A stretch of 64,000 bases of DNA from Actinomadura sp. NBRC 104425 (GTDB lineage Bacteria > Actinomycetota > Actinomycetes > Streptosporangiales > Streptosporangiaceae): positions 248,001 to 312,000 of the forward strand of contig NZ_BSTN01000008.1 in NCBI RefSeq assembly GCF_030269545.1, written 5' to 3'. The notes beneath the pieces were generated by a model that was not told where the DNA came from, made no database searches, and worked only from the letters and a program-made list of their open reading frames with translations. Below, one piece after another: positions 8,912 through 16,507 of the stretch. Both the position numbers and the translations under genes were made by a program. Position 1 is the stretch's first letter. Each line of letters opens with the position of its first letter.

Positions 8912-9786
8912 TCCTCGCCCGTCCCGCCCTCCCCGGCGAAGAGGGGCTGGACGACGGCGACCGAGCACGGTGCGTGCTGCAGCAGGGCGCTGCTGGTGGC
9001 GCCCAGCAGCAGCGGATCCACCGTCCCCCGGCCCCGGTTGCCGACCACGACGAGATCGGCGCTGTCGGCCGCGTCGAACAGCGCCTCCCGGGGCGGGTCG
9101 AGCACCAGCGACGTCCACGCGTCGACCTGCGGATAGCGCACCCGGTAGGGGGCCACGGCCCGTTCCAGCCGGGCGCCGCAGACCCGCTTGAGCTTGTCGT
9201 CGTCGTGGAACATGTCCAGCTCCTCGCGCGGCACCGCGCCCGGCTCCCAGCAGCCGTACACCGCCAGCAGGCTCCAGCCGCGCAGGGCCGCCTGCTCGAA
9301 CGCGAACGCCAGAGCCGCGTCGCCGCCCGGCGAGCCGTCGACCCCGGCGACGACGCGCCGGTGCCCGGCGGTGGGGCCGCGCACGACGACCACGGGACGG
9401 TGCGCCCGGGCCGGCAGGTGCAGCGCCGTCGAGGCCACCGGCAGGCGGGCCTGCTCGTGCGAGCCGATGACGATCACCTCGGCGTCGTCGCCCGCCGCCA
9501 GCAGCGCCGCGTACGCCGGTCCGTCCATGAGCCGCCCGGTGATGCGCACGCCGGGTGCGGAGCGCTCGGCCAGGGCCACGCCGCGGTCCAGGATGTGCCG
9601 GCCCATGCGCTTGACGGTCGCAGCGCCCTCGTAGTCGATGTGGCTGATGGAGTACGGCCAGTGCCAGGAGTGCACGACGGTCAGCGGCAGCCTCCGCAGC
9701 CGGGCCTCCGTCGCCGCCCAGCCCACCGCGTATGCGCTCTGCTTGGTGCCGTCGTAGCCGACGAGCACGTACGAACCCCTGCCCAT
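8899..9786 (-). CDS. Universal stress protein, tandem domains (copy 1)
   Basis: A 295-residue protein with two Usp domains. The first (about 1-150) starts SYVLVGYDGTKQSAYAVGWA; the second (about 155-290) starts RVVAGVDGSPGGDAALAFAF and holds the nucleotide-loop region VVVGNRGRG followed by LGATS. That loop resembles G-x2-G-x9-G-(S/T), with alanine at the last place. Tandem Usp proteins of this type (Rv1996, Rv2005c, Rv2623) are core DosR-regulon members in mycobacteria and bind ATP. The start ATG at 9786 follows a good ribosome site (GGGGAGGGGCC). Two DevR-like boxes lie upstream at 9862-9875 and 9935-9948. A second copy is encoded at 21062. Confidence 0.92.
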   Translation of the reverse strand: MGRGSYVLVGYDGTKQSAYAVGWAATEARLRRLPLTVVHSWHWPYSISHIDYEGAATVKRMGRHILDRGVALAERSAPGVRITGRLMDGPAYAALLAAGDDAEVIVIGSHEQARLPVASTALHLPARAHRPVVVVRGPTAGHRRVVAGVDGSPGGDAALAFAFEQAALRGWSLLAVYGCWEPGAVPREELDMFHDDDKLKRVCGARLERAVAPYRVRYPQVDAWTSLVLDPPREALFDAADSADLVVVGNRGRGTVDPLLLGATSSALLQHAPCSVAVVQPLFAGEGGTGEDQPA

Positions 9787-9861
9787 GGCCCCTCCCCGGT
9801 CCGGTACGCGGTCTCCGTACGTCCTCGTCCCATCGCATCCTCGCGTTCCAGCGCCGTCCCA

Positions 9862-9875
9862 GAGGCGAAAGGCCC
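9862..9875 (-). promoter_or_regulatory. Proximal DevR-like box for Usp copy 1
   Basis: Reads GGGCCTTTCGCCTC on the minus strand, 76 bases before the Usp start. The right half GCCTC is the same as in the box at 13010. Confidence 0.5.
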
Positions 9876-9934
9876 GAGGCGGGGGGACCTCCGCACGCCG
9901 TCGGCGCCCGCGGACGGCGGTGTGCGGGCAGGCC

Positions 9935-9948
9935 GGGACCTTCGTCCC
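9935..9948. promoter_or_regulatory. Full-consensus DevR box
   Basis: GGGACCTTCGTCCC, a perfect 5+5 inverted repeat with a 4-base spacer. It agrees with the 14-base core of the mycobacterial DosR site. Centre-to-centre distance to the 9862 box is 73 bases, so it may be the distal site of the Usp promoter. Confidence 0.7.
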
Positions 9949-10206
9949 TGCGGCACAGGGCCAATGGCTGTCGCGCCTCGGGCGGGAGGCGGGCAGCATG
10001 CAGGTGACACCCACCGACGGCGTGGAGGAACCGCCGGACCGGGCCGGGACGAGACGGCCGCCGAGGCCGCAAGACCCTCCGTCGTCAAGACGGATGACCC
10101 GGATTCCAGGCGCCCCACGAGCGACCGCCGGTGGGTGCCGCTTGCGGAGCCGGTCCCGTCGGGACGCCGATCCCGTCTTCTGGGGACCTCTCTTTCTTGC
10201 CACTCG

Positions 10207-10220
10207 GGGACCTTCGCCCC
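10207..10220 (+). promoter_or_regulatory. DevR-like box before the GNAT/acyl-CoA synthetase gene
   Basis: GGGACCTTCGCCCC, nine of the ten fixed positions. It lies 96 bases before the start at 10316, with a half site (GGGAC) at 10183-10187 just upstream. Confidence 0.65.
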
Positions 10221-10315
10221 TGCCGCAGTGCCGCCTCCGGCTGATGTCGTTAGGACCGCTACGGCTTGCGGTCCGGGACGGCTCGGGCCGCATTCGCGCC
10301 CCCGGGAGGAGATCG

Positions 10316-12991
10316 ATGTCGGCACCCATGACCGACGCGGGCGAGCACGCGCTGCTGCGCGACGGCTCGATGGTCCATATCCGGCCGCTGGCGCCGTCGG
10401 ACCGCGCGGCGCTGCACGCCCTGGTGGACCGGTTGTCCGAGCAGTCGGCCTACCTGCGCTTCTTCACCGGCGGCCGGCGCACACCGCACGCCTACGTCGA
10501 CCTGCTCACCGGCGGCGACTGGCACGGGCACGCCCTGGTGGCCTTCATGGGCGGGCAGGCGATGGGGCTGGCGGAGATGATCCCCGCCGGCGACGGCGGC
10601 AGCGCGGAGCTCGGGGTGCTGGTCGACGACCGGATGCACGGGCGGGGCCTGGGCACGCTGCTGCTGGAGCAGCTGGCGATCGAGGCGGACGCCCGGGGGA
10701 TCGCCGAGTTCACCGCGACCGTGCTGGCGGAGAACCGGGCGATGATGGAGCTGCTGGTCACGGCCGGGTTCCGGCTGCAACGGCGGTTCGGCGGCAGCGA
10801 GTACGACGTCCGCGTCCCGCTGGAGTGCACCGGCGAGCTGGTCGCCGCGATCGAGGCGCGCGAGCACACCGCCGGGGTGGCGTCGCTGAAGCGGGTGCTG
10901 CAGCCGTGGTCGGTGGCGGTGATCGGCGCGAGCCGCGACCCGCGGACCGTGGGCCACCGGATCCTGCGCAACCTGCTGGACGGCGGCTACTCCGGGGCGA
11001 TCTACCCGGTCAACCCGCACACCGACGCGATCCTCGGGCTCCCCGCGTTCCCCACCGTGGCGGACATCCCCGGCGGGGTGTGCCTGGCGGTCGTGGCGAC
11101 GCCCGCCGAGGCGGTGCCCAAGGTGGCCCGCCACTGCGCCGAGCACGGGGTGCAGGCGCTGGTCGTGGTGTCGGCGGGGTTCGCCGAGACGGGCGCCGAG
11201 GGCGCCCGCCGGGAGGCCGAGCTGCTGGCGATCTGCCGCGACGCGGGCATGCGCCTGGTCGGGCCCAACTGCCTGGGCATCGTCAACACCGCGGAGAAGC
11301 TGAACGCCAGCTTCCTGCCCGCCATCCCGGCGCGCGGGCGGCTGGCGGTGATGTCGCAGTCGGGCGCGGTCGGCTCGGCGCTGCTGGAGCAGGCCGGCGC
11401 GACCGGGCTGGGGGTGTCCAGCTTCGTGTCGGCCGGCAACAAGGCCGACATCAGCGGCAACGACCTGCTGCAGTACTGGGAGGACGACCCCGACACCTCG
11501 GTCATCGCGCTGTACCTGGAGTCGTTCGGCAACCCCCGCAAGTTCGCCGCGCTGGCGCGCCGGATCGGGGGCCGCAAGCCGATCGTGGTGCTCAAGGCCG
11601 GCCGTTCGGACGCGGGCGGCCGCGCCGTCCGGTCGCACACCGCCGCCGCGGCCACCTCCGACATCGCCGTCGACGCACTGCTGCGCCGCGCCGGGGTCGT
11701 GCGCGTCGAGACGGTGCGGGACCTGCTGGACACCGCCCGCCTGCTGGCCTGCCAGCCGCTGCCGCGCGGCCGCCGCGTCGCCGTGGTCGGCAACTCCGGC
11801 GGGCCGGGCGCGCTGGCCGCCGACGCCTGCGCCGCGCACGCCCTGGAGGTGCCCGAACTGGCCGAGGCCACCCGCAGGGCGCTGCGCGAGGCGCTGAGCC
11901 CGTCGGCGGCGGTCGCCAACCCGGTGGACCTGACCGCCGACGGCGGCGCCGCCCAGTTCACCGCGGCGCTGCGGACGGTGCTGGACGACCCGGGCGTCGA
12001 CGCGGTCATCGCCGTCTACACCCCGCCGTTCGGTTCCGGCGCCGAGGCGTCCAAGGCGGCGGTCGCGGCGGCGGCGCGCGGCGCGGACAAGCCGGTGCTG
12101 GCCTGCGTGCTGGGCGAGGACTCCCTGATCGACGACGGCACCGTGCAGGTGCCCGCGTACGCCTACCCGGAGCAGGCGGTCGCGGCGCTGCGGCACGCGG
12201 TGGACCACGCCGAGTGGCGCGCCCGGCCCGCGTCCCCGGCGGCCGCGCCGACCGGCATACGGCGGGAGCGGGCGCGTGCGCTGATCGAAGAAGAGCTGCG
12301 CCGGGCTCCGTCGGGCCGCTGGCTGGCCCCGGAGACGGCGCACCGGCTGCTGGGGCACTACGGCATCGCCGTGGCGCAGACGATCGGCGTGGACGGGCCG
12401 GAGAGCGCCGTCGAGGCCGCCGCGCTGACCGGCTACCCGGTCGCGCTCAAGGCGGTCGGGCCGACCCTGGTCCACAAGAGCGACGTCGGCGGCGTCCGGC
12501 TCGACCTGCGCACGCCCGAGCAGGTCCGGGACGCCTACCGGGACATGGCCGCCGCCCTCGGCGACGCGATGACCGGCGCCGTCGTGCAGCGCATGGCCGG
12601 CGAGGGCGTCGAAATCATCATCGGCGCGGTGGAGGACCCCCGCTTCGGCCCGCTGGTCATGGTCGGCATGGGCGGGATCGCCGCCGACCTGCTCGGCGAC
12701 CGGGTGTTCCGGGCGGCGCCGCTGCTCGACGGCGAGGCCGGCGAGCTGATCCGCTCGCTGCGCTGCGCCCCGCTGCTGTCGGGCCACCGGGGCCGCCCGG
12801 CCGCCGCCGTGCCCATCCTGGAGGACCAGCTGGCGCGGGTGTCCCGGCTGGTCGCCGACAACCCCGAGATCGCCGAGCTGGACCTCAACCCGGTGATCGT
12901 CACGCCGCGCGGCGCGGCGGCCGTGGACGTGCGGATCCGCCTGGCCCCTCCCCCGCCGGCGCCGTCCCCGCTCAGCCGCGCCCTCGGCTGA
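10316..12991 (+). CDS. GNAT N-acetyltransferase fused to NDP-forming acyl-CoA synthetase
   Basis: An 891-residue fusion. Residues about 15-170 are a GNAT domain with the acetyl-CoA loop HGRGLG. Then come a CoA-binding Rossmann domain (VIGASRDP near 202), a succinyl-CoA-synthetase-like region, and a C-terminal ATP-grasp domain (about 650-885, with YPVALKAVGP and VHKSDVGGV). The family includes protein lysine acetyltransferases (Pat-type) and ADP-forming acetyl-CoA synthetases. The histidine of the SHTG-like motif (RSHTAAAAT, His441) is present, whereas pure Pat regulators often lose it, so synthetase activity is possible. With phosphoketolase and acetate kinase nearby it could link acetyl-CoA level, ATP formation and protein acetylation during hypoxia. 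The ATG at 10316 follows GGGAGGAGATCG. Confidence 0.9.
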   Translation: MSAPMTDAGEHALLRDGSMVHIRPLAPSDRAALHALVDRLSEQSAYLRFFTGGRRTPHAYVDLLTGGDWHGHALVAFMGGQAMGLAEMIPAGDGGSAELGVLVDDRMHGRGLGTLLLEQLAIEADARGIAEFTATVLAENRAMMELLVTAGFRLQRRFGGSEYDVRVPLECTGELVAAIEAREHTAGVASLKRVLQPWSVAVIGASRDPRTVGHRILRNLLDGGYSGAIYPVNPHTDAILGLPAFPTVADIPGGVCLAVVATPAEAVPKVARHCAEHGVQALVVVSAGFAETGAEGARREAELLAICRDAGMRLVGPNCLGIVNTAEKLNASFLPAIPARGRLAVMSQSGAVGSALLEQAGATGLGVSSFVSAGNKADISGNDLLQYWEDDPDTSVIALYLESFGNPRKFAALARRIGGRKPIVVLKAGRSDAGGRAVRSHTAAAATSDIAVDALLRRAGVVRVETVRDLLDTARLLACQPLPRGRRVAVVGNSGGPGALAADACAAHALEVPELAEATRRALREALSPSAAVANPVDLTADGGAAQFTAALRTVLDDPGVDAVIAVYTPPFGSGAEASKAAVAAAARGADKPVLACVLGEDSLIDDGTVQVPAYAYPEQAVAALRHAVDHAEWRARPASPAAAPTGIRRERARALIEEELRRAPSGRWLAPETAHRLLGHYGIAVAQTIGVDGPESAVEAAALTGYPVALKAVGPTLVHKSDVGGVRLDLRTPEQVRDAYRDMAAALGDAMTGAVVQRMAGEGVEIIIGAVEDPRFGPLVMVGMGGIAADLLGDRVFRAAPLLDGEAGELIRSLRCAPLLSGHRGRPAAAVPILEDQLARVSRLVADNPEIAELDLNPVIVTPRGAAAVDVRIRLAPPPPAPSPLSRALG

Positions 12992-13009
12992 CCGACGGCC
13001 GTCCCCGCC

Positions 13010-13023
13010 GGGACCTTTGCCTC
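13010..13023 (+). promoter_or_regulatory. DevR-like box before the STAS gene
   Basis: GGGACCTTTGCCTC, followed by CTACGGT, a possible -10. It ends 28 bases before the chosen start at 13052 and lies just after the synthetase stop, giving the STAS pair its own promoter. Confidence 0.6.
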
Positions 13024-13051
13024 TACGGTGCCGCGGGCGGCGCCGAGGAGC

Positions 13052-13465
13052 ATGAGAACCGATGCGACGACGGCAGCGGACAGAGATGGAGAGACGGTGA
13101 CCGTAGTGGACGGCCCTCCGACGCAGGACCCGCCCCGCTTCGCGATGTCGCTCATGACCGTTCCCGGCGGGACGAGGGTGGTGGGCGTGTCCGGCGAGGT
13201 GGACATCGCCACCGCGGACATCTTCGGCGACCTGCTGCTGGCCGCCCTGGACCTCGACCACCCGAATGTCGTGGTCGACGCCGAGCACCTGGAGTTCTGC
13301 GACGCCCAGGGGCTGCGCGCGCTGACGGCCGCCGCCGACCTCGCCGAGGCGCTCGGCGGCCGGGTCACGATCGTCAACGCCCGGCCCCTGCTGGTGCGGC
13401 TGCTGCGGATCACCGGGCTGCAGCAGCGGTTCGCGGTCGGGGCGGCCGCCGCCCGGACGGGCTGA
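13052..13465 (+). CDS. STAS-domain protein (anti-sigma antagonist-like)
   Basis: The ATG at 13052 (site GAGGAG just upstream) gives 137 residues. An upstream ATG at 13028 lies too close to the DevR-like box to be likely. The STAS fold is clear: RVVGVSGEVDIATADIFGDL, then NVVVDAEHLEFCDAQGLRAL, then GGRVTIVNARPLLVRLLRIT. In sporulation-type antagonists the loop reads D-S-S-G and a serine is phosphorylated. Here it is D-A-Q-G, so the usual phosphosite is missing and the protein would be permanently in the unphosphorylated state or act through another mechanism. It is followed after 50 bases by a small basic protein, probably in the same transcript. Confidence 0.85.
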   Translation: MRTDATTAADRDGETVTVVDGPPTQDPPRFAMSLMTVPGGTRVVGVSGEVDIATADIFGDLLLAALDLDHPNVVVDAEHLEFCDAQGLRALTAAADLAEALGGRVTIVNARPLLVRLLRITGLQQRFAVGAAAARTG

Positions 13466-13515
13466 CGCCCGCCGACGGCCGGGGCGGGAGGGAAGAGAAG
13501 GGGAAGAAGGCACGC

Positions 13516-13872
13516 ATGAACCGCAACGCCAGGAGCGTCCGCGGCGTCGGCGACGGCCTCCGGGACCTGGTCGACCGGGCCGTGCTCACCGTCATCACGG
13601 CCGTCCTCTTCCCCCACCCGCACGGCTGGCTCAGGCGGTTGGCCGTCCATTGGCGGGACCTCGGCAGGGCCGGCGTCCCGCCGACGGACCCGCGGGAAGA
13701 GGAGACGGCCGCGCCGCCGCGTCGCCGTCTCGAACTGGTGCCGCCGCCACCGGACCACGCCGGGGCCGCGCGCGGCTCCCGCGCCACCCCGCCCAGGCCC
13801 CGGCTGCGCGTCGTACCGAAACCGGGCACCCCGCCGGAGCGCCCGGTGCACGCGCCGACGACCCGGCGCTGA
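13516..13872 (+). CDS. Basic small hypothetical protein after the STAS gene
   Basis: 118 residues starting MNRNARSVRGVGDGLRDLVD; ribosome site GGGAAGAAGG just before the ATG. One moderately hydrophobic segment (AVLTVITAVLFPHPHGWLRR) is followed by an arginine/proline-rich tail. No family recognised. It may be membrane-associated through the central segment. Position directly behind the STAS gene suggests joint DevR control. Confidence 0.55.
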   Translation: MNRNARSVRGVGDGLRDLVDRAVLTVITAVLFPHPHGWLRRLAVHWRDLGRAGVPPTDPREEETAAPPRRRLELVPPPPDHAGAARGSRATPPRPRLRVVPKPGTPPERPVHAPTTRR

Positions 13873-13907
13873 CCGCCCGGAGGGGCGCCGGGGGTTCAGA
13901 TCACGGG

Positions 13908-14327
13908 TCAGATCACGGGGGCGCCCGCGGCGCTCTCGACATCCACGGTGATCCGCGGCAGGTCCAGCAGCGAGTTGTGCACCGTGCAGCGGTCGATGGC
14001 GTCCCGCAGCCCCGCCGCGCTCGCCTGCGACAGGCCCTGCGGCGGGCGCACGGCCAGGTCGATGCGGGCCACGTGCGGTCGTGTTCCGGCGTTCATGACG
14101 AACCGCCCCCTGACCTCCAGGCCGTCGGCGGGAATGCCGCGGTCGCGCAGATGGCGCCGCCCGTGGTAGGCGGCGCAGGCGGCCAGGCTCGCCACGAACA
14201 GCTCGACGGGCGTCGGGCCGTCGTCCGTGCCGCCCAGCGCGAACGGCTGGTCCACGCAGACGACGTGCCCGCGCACCAGGACGGCGAACGCGTCCCCGGA
14301 GCGGTGGACCACGGTGATCTCGTTCAT
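13908..14327 (-). CDS. OsmC/Ohr-family peroxide-detoxifying protein
   Basis: A 139-residue OsmC-fold protein, normally a homodimer that reduces organic or lipid peroxides with two reactive cysteines. Both appear to be present: one in the helix VASLAACAAYHGRRHL and one in the loop DRCTVHNSLL. The N-terminal strands (ITVVHRSGDAFAVLVRGH) and DDGPTPVELFVAS are typical. The ATG at 14327 was chosen for family length. A DevR-like box on this strand lies 67 bases upstream, so induction with the dormancy genes is likely. Confidence 0.88.
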   Translation of the reverse strand: MNEITVVHRSGDAFAVLVRGHVVCVDQPFALGGTDDGPTPVELFVASLAACAAYHGRRHLRDRGIPADGLEVRGRFVMNAGTRPHVARIDLAVRPPQGLSQASAAGLRDAIDRCTVHNSLLDLPRITVDVESAAGAPVI

Positions 14328-14651
14328 GGCGTACCCCCAACGGTGCCTTCGGAGCAGTAATTCCAGGCTTCCCGCCGCCGGTCCCCGTCCGAAGGGGCGA
14401 AGGTCCCGCGAGCCGGGGCCGCCCGGCACTGTCGGCGGGTCGCCGCCGCCGCGAGGCTGGATGGCGATCGGGAGGTTCATGGAGTGACGCCGGGGCCGCG
14501 GCGGGCGCATGGCCGCCCGCCCGCCGGGAAGGTGATCCGGCGGGCGGGCCGCCGGCCGAAGGGCCCGCGCGGCGGGCCGCCCGGCACTTGCACCAGGCCG
14601 CCCGGATCCGCCGGCGGGGCCGGACACCTACGACAGGCCCCGGGAGGGGAC
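14328..14651. other. 324-base divergent spacer between OsmC and CBS-BON genes
   Basis: Holds the OsmC box at 14394-14407 and a weaker CGGCC-GAAG-GGCCC site at 14553-14566 that may serve the CBS-BON gene. The rest is GC-rich with several hairpin-forming stretches. I see no gene in it. Confidence 0.5.
14394..14407 (-). promoter_or_regulatory. DevR-like box for the OsmC gene
   Basis: Reads GGGACCTTCGCCCC on the minus strand, identical to the box at 10207-10220. It lies 67 bases before the OsmC start. Confidence 0.65.
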
Positions 14652-15332
14652 ATGCGACGACGCAAGGTCGCCGACGTCATGACCACGCGGGTGGTGACCG
14701 TCGCCGAGGAGACGCCCTTCATCGAGATCGTGGAGGCCATGGCCGAGCACGGCGTCCACGCCGTGCCCGTGGTCGGCCGGGACGGCCGGGTGACCGGGAT
14801 CGTCACCGACGCCGACCTGCTGCGCAAGCAGGAGTACAAGGACGCCGAAGGCCCGCGGACGCTGCTGGAGGCGCTGCGGCGCCGCCGGGTGCACGCCAAG
14901 GCCGACGCCGTGGACGCCCGGGGCCTGATGACCGCCCCCGCCGTCACGGTGCCGCGGGACGCCTCGGTGGCCGAGGCCGCCCGGCTGCTGGCCCGGCACG
15001 AGTTCAAGCAGGCCCCGGTGGTGGACGACGACGGCCGCCCGGCCGGCATCGTCACCCGGGCCGACCTGCTGCGCGTGTTCCTGCGCTCCGACGACGACAT
15101 CCGCGATGAGATCATCCGCGAGGTGCTGGTGGACCGGCTCTGGCAGGACCCGTCGCAGGTCGCCGTCCGCGTCCAGGACGGGGTGGTGCAGCTGACCGGG
15201 CGGGTCGACCGGCGCAGCATGATCCCGGTCCTGGTCCGGCTGGCCGCGGCCACGGAGGGCGTGGTGAACGTGAAAGAACTGCTCTACTACAAGCAGGACG
15301 ACACCATTCCCGAGTCCTACCGCCGGGTGTGA
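14652..15332 (+). CDS. CBS-pair plus BON domain protein
   Basis: 226 residues. Two CBS motifs (about 8-62, VADVMTTRVVTVAEETPFIE; and about 90-145, LMTAPAVTVPRDASVAEAAR) form an adenine-nucleotide-binding module. A BON domain follows (about 150-218, VAVRVQDGVVQLTGRVDRRS), which usually binds membranes or lipids. Such proteins are common next to Usp and DevR genes in actinobacteria and probably sense energy charge. The ATG follows CGGGAGGGGAC. No signal peptide, so it acts in the cytoplasm. The specific target is unknown. Confidence 0.88.
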   Translation: MRRRKVADVMTTRVVTVAEETPFIEIVEAMAEHGVHAVPVVGRDGRVTGIVTDADLLRKQEYKDAEGPRTLLEALRRRRVHAKADAVDARGLMTAPAVTVPRDASVAEAARLLARHEFKQAPVVDDDGRPAGIVTRADLLRVFLRSDDDIRDEIIREVLVDRLWQDPSQVAVRVQDGVVQLTGRVDRRSMIPVLVRLAAATEGVVNVKELLYYKQDDTIPESYRRV

Positions 15333-15345
15333 GCCCCCGGGGCGG

Positions 15346-16344
15346 TCAGCCGGCGACCAGGACGGCGGCGCCCTGGACCCGGTCGGCGGCCAGGTCGGCC
15401 AGGGCCCGGTCGGCGTCGGACAGCTCGTAGGGCGTGCAGGTCACGTGCAGCGGCAGCCGTCCCGCCAGCCGCAGGAACTCCTCCCCGTCCGCCCTGGTGT
15501 TGGCGGTGACCGACCGGACCTGCCGCTCCTGGAACAGGTGGCGCCGGTAGTCGAGCGGCGGCACGTCCGAAAGGTGGATCCCGGCGATCGCCAGGGTGCC
15601 GCCCCGGTCCAGCCGCTCCAGGGCGACCGGGACCAGCCCGCCCGCCGGGGCGAACACGATCGCCGAGTCCAGCGGCTCCGGCGAGGGGTCGAACGAGTCG
15701 CCCGCGGACGCGGCGCCCAGCGACCTGGCCAGGGTGCGGGCGGCCTCCGCCCGGGTGAACACGTGCACGGCCGCCCCCTCGGCCAGCGCGATCTGGGCCG
15801 TCAGATGCGCGGATGCGCCGAAGCCCCAGATGCCCAGCCGCCCGCCCGGCGGCAGCGCGGCGCGGCGCAGCGCCCGGTAGCCGATGATCCCGGCGCACAG
15901 CAGCGGCGCCACCTCCAGGTCGGTGCGGTGCTCGGGCAGGTCGTAGACGTAGGCGTCGCGCGCGACCGTGTACTCGGCGTATCCGCCGTGGGCGTCCCAG
16001 CCGGTGTAGGTCGAGTCGGGGCACAGGTTCTCGGCGCCGCGGCGGCAGTACCGGCAGGCGCCGCAGGTGCCGCGCAGCCACGCCGCGCCGACCCGGTCGC
16101 CCGGCGCGCGGCGGCAGCCCGGGCCCGCCGCGACCACCTCGCCGACGATCTCGTGCCCGGGTGTCACGCCCGGCAGGTGCACCGGCAGGTCGCCCTCGGC
16201 CACGTGCAGGTCGGTGCGGCACACCCCGCACGCGCGGACCCGCAGCAGCAGCTCGCCGGGGCCGGGCTCGGGGACGTCCCGGTCCACCCGCCGCAGCGGC
16301 CGGGTCGCGATCGGCCCGGGCTCCTGCACGCTCCACGCCCGCAT
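15346..16344 (-). CDS. Zinc-dependent alcohol dehydrogenase
   Basis: 332 residues of the medium-chain dehydrogenase family. Catalytic zinc ligands fit CGVCRTDLH and GHE; the structural zinc site is [15 protein letters not shown], four cysteines. The nucleotide-binding loop reads [10 protein letters not shown], a variant of GxGxxG. The start ATG has an excellent ribosome site (GGAAGGAGGCGG). Oxidises or reduces short alcohols/aldehydes with NAD(P); in the dormancy island it would help dispose of reducing power. No DevR-like box is evident in the 163-base gap to the divergent oxidase, so its regulation is unclear. Confidence 0.9.
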   Translation of the reverse strand: MRAWSVQEPGPIATRPLRRVDRDVPEPGPGELLLRVRACGVCRTDLHVAEGDLPVHLPGVTPGHEIVGEVVAAGPGCRRAPGDRVGAAWLRGTCGACRYCRRGAENLCPDSTYTGWDAHGGYAEYTVARDAYVYDLPEHRTDLEVAPLLCAGIIGYRALRRAALPPGGRLGIWGFGASAHLTAQIALAEGAAVHVFTRAEAARTLARSLGAASAGDSFDPSPEPLDSAIVFAPAGGLVPVALERLDRGGTLAIAGIHLSDVPPLDYRRHLFQERQVRSVTANTRADGEEFLRLAGRLPLHVTCTPYELSDADRALADLAADRVQGAAVLVAG

Positions 16345-16507
16345 CACCGCCTCCTTCCCAAAGCCGCGATGCCCGGTTTCCGGGCGGCTGACACGGCCTC
16401 GCGGGCCGCCCGGCGCCGCCCGGCAGAGAATGCGCCAACTTCGTCCGGGTACGCGCAATTTCACACGCCATGGCGCCCATTCCGACGCGACGGCGAACGG
16501 GGGGAAG

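Larger units (their letters stand above)
9787..10315. other. 529-base divergent regulatory region with three DevR-like boxes
   Basis: Lies between the first Usp gene (leftward) and the GNAT/acyl-CoA synthetase gene (rightward). It holds boxes at 9862-9875, 9935-9948 and 10207-10220 plus extra GGGAC/GTCCC half sites around 10153-10187. Open frames cross it, including an ATG at 9998 with an upstream GGGAGG that runs in frame into the synthetase gene, but that would place a regulator box inside coding sequence. I see no convincing gene. Confidence 0.55.

Noticed and set aside
7339..13872. A 2,177-codon open frame on the + strand.
   Set aside because: It crosses the opposite-strand Usp gene, the synthetase and three intergenic regions in the wrong frame. 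The product is Arg/Pro/Gly low-complexity, as expected of a shadow in GC-rich DNA. Only its last 118 codons (13516-13872) look real.
14553..14566. CGGCC-GAAG-GGCCC as a DevR site for the CBS-BON gene.
   Set aside because: Spacer fits but only seven of ten core positions match; in this GC-rich spacer it may occur by chance.
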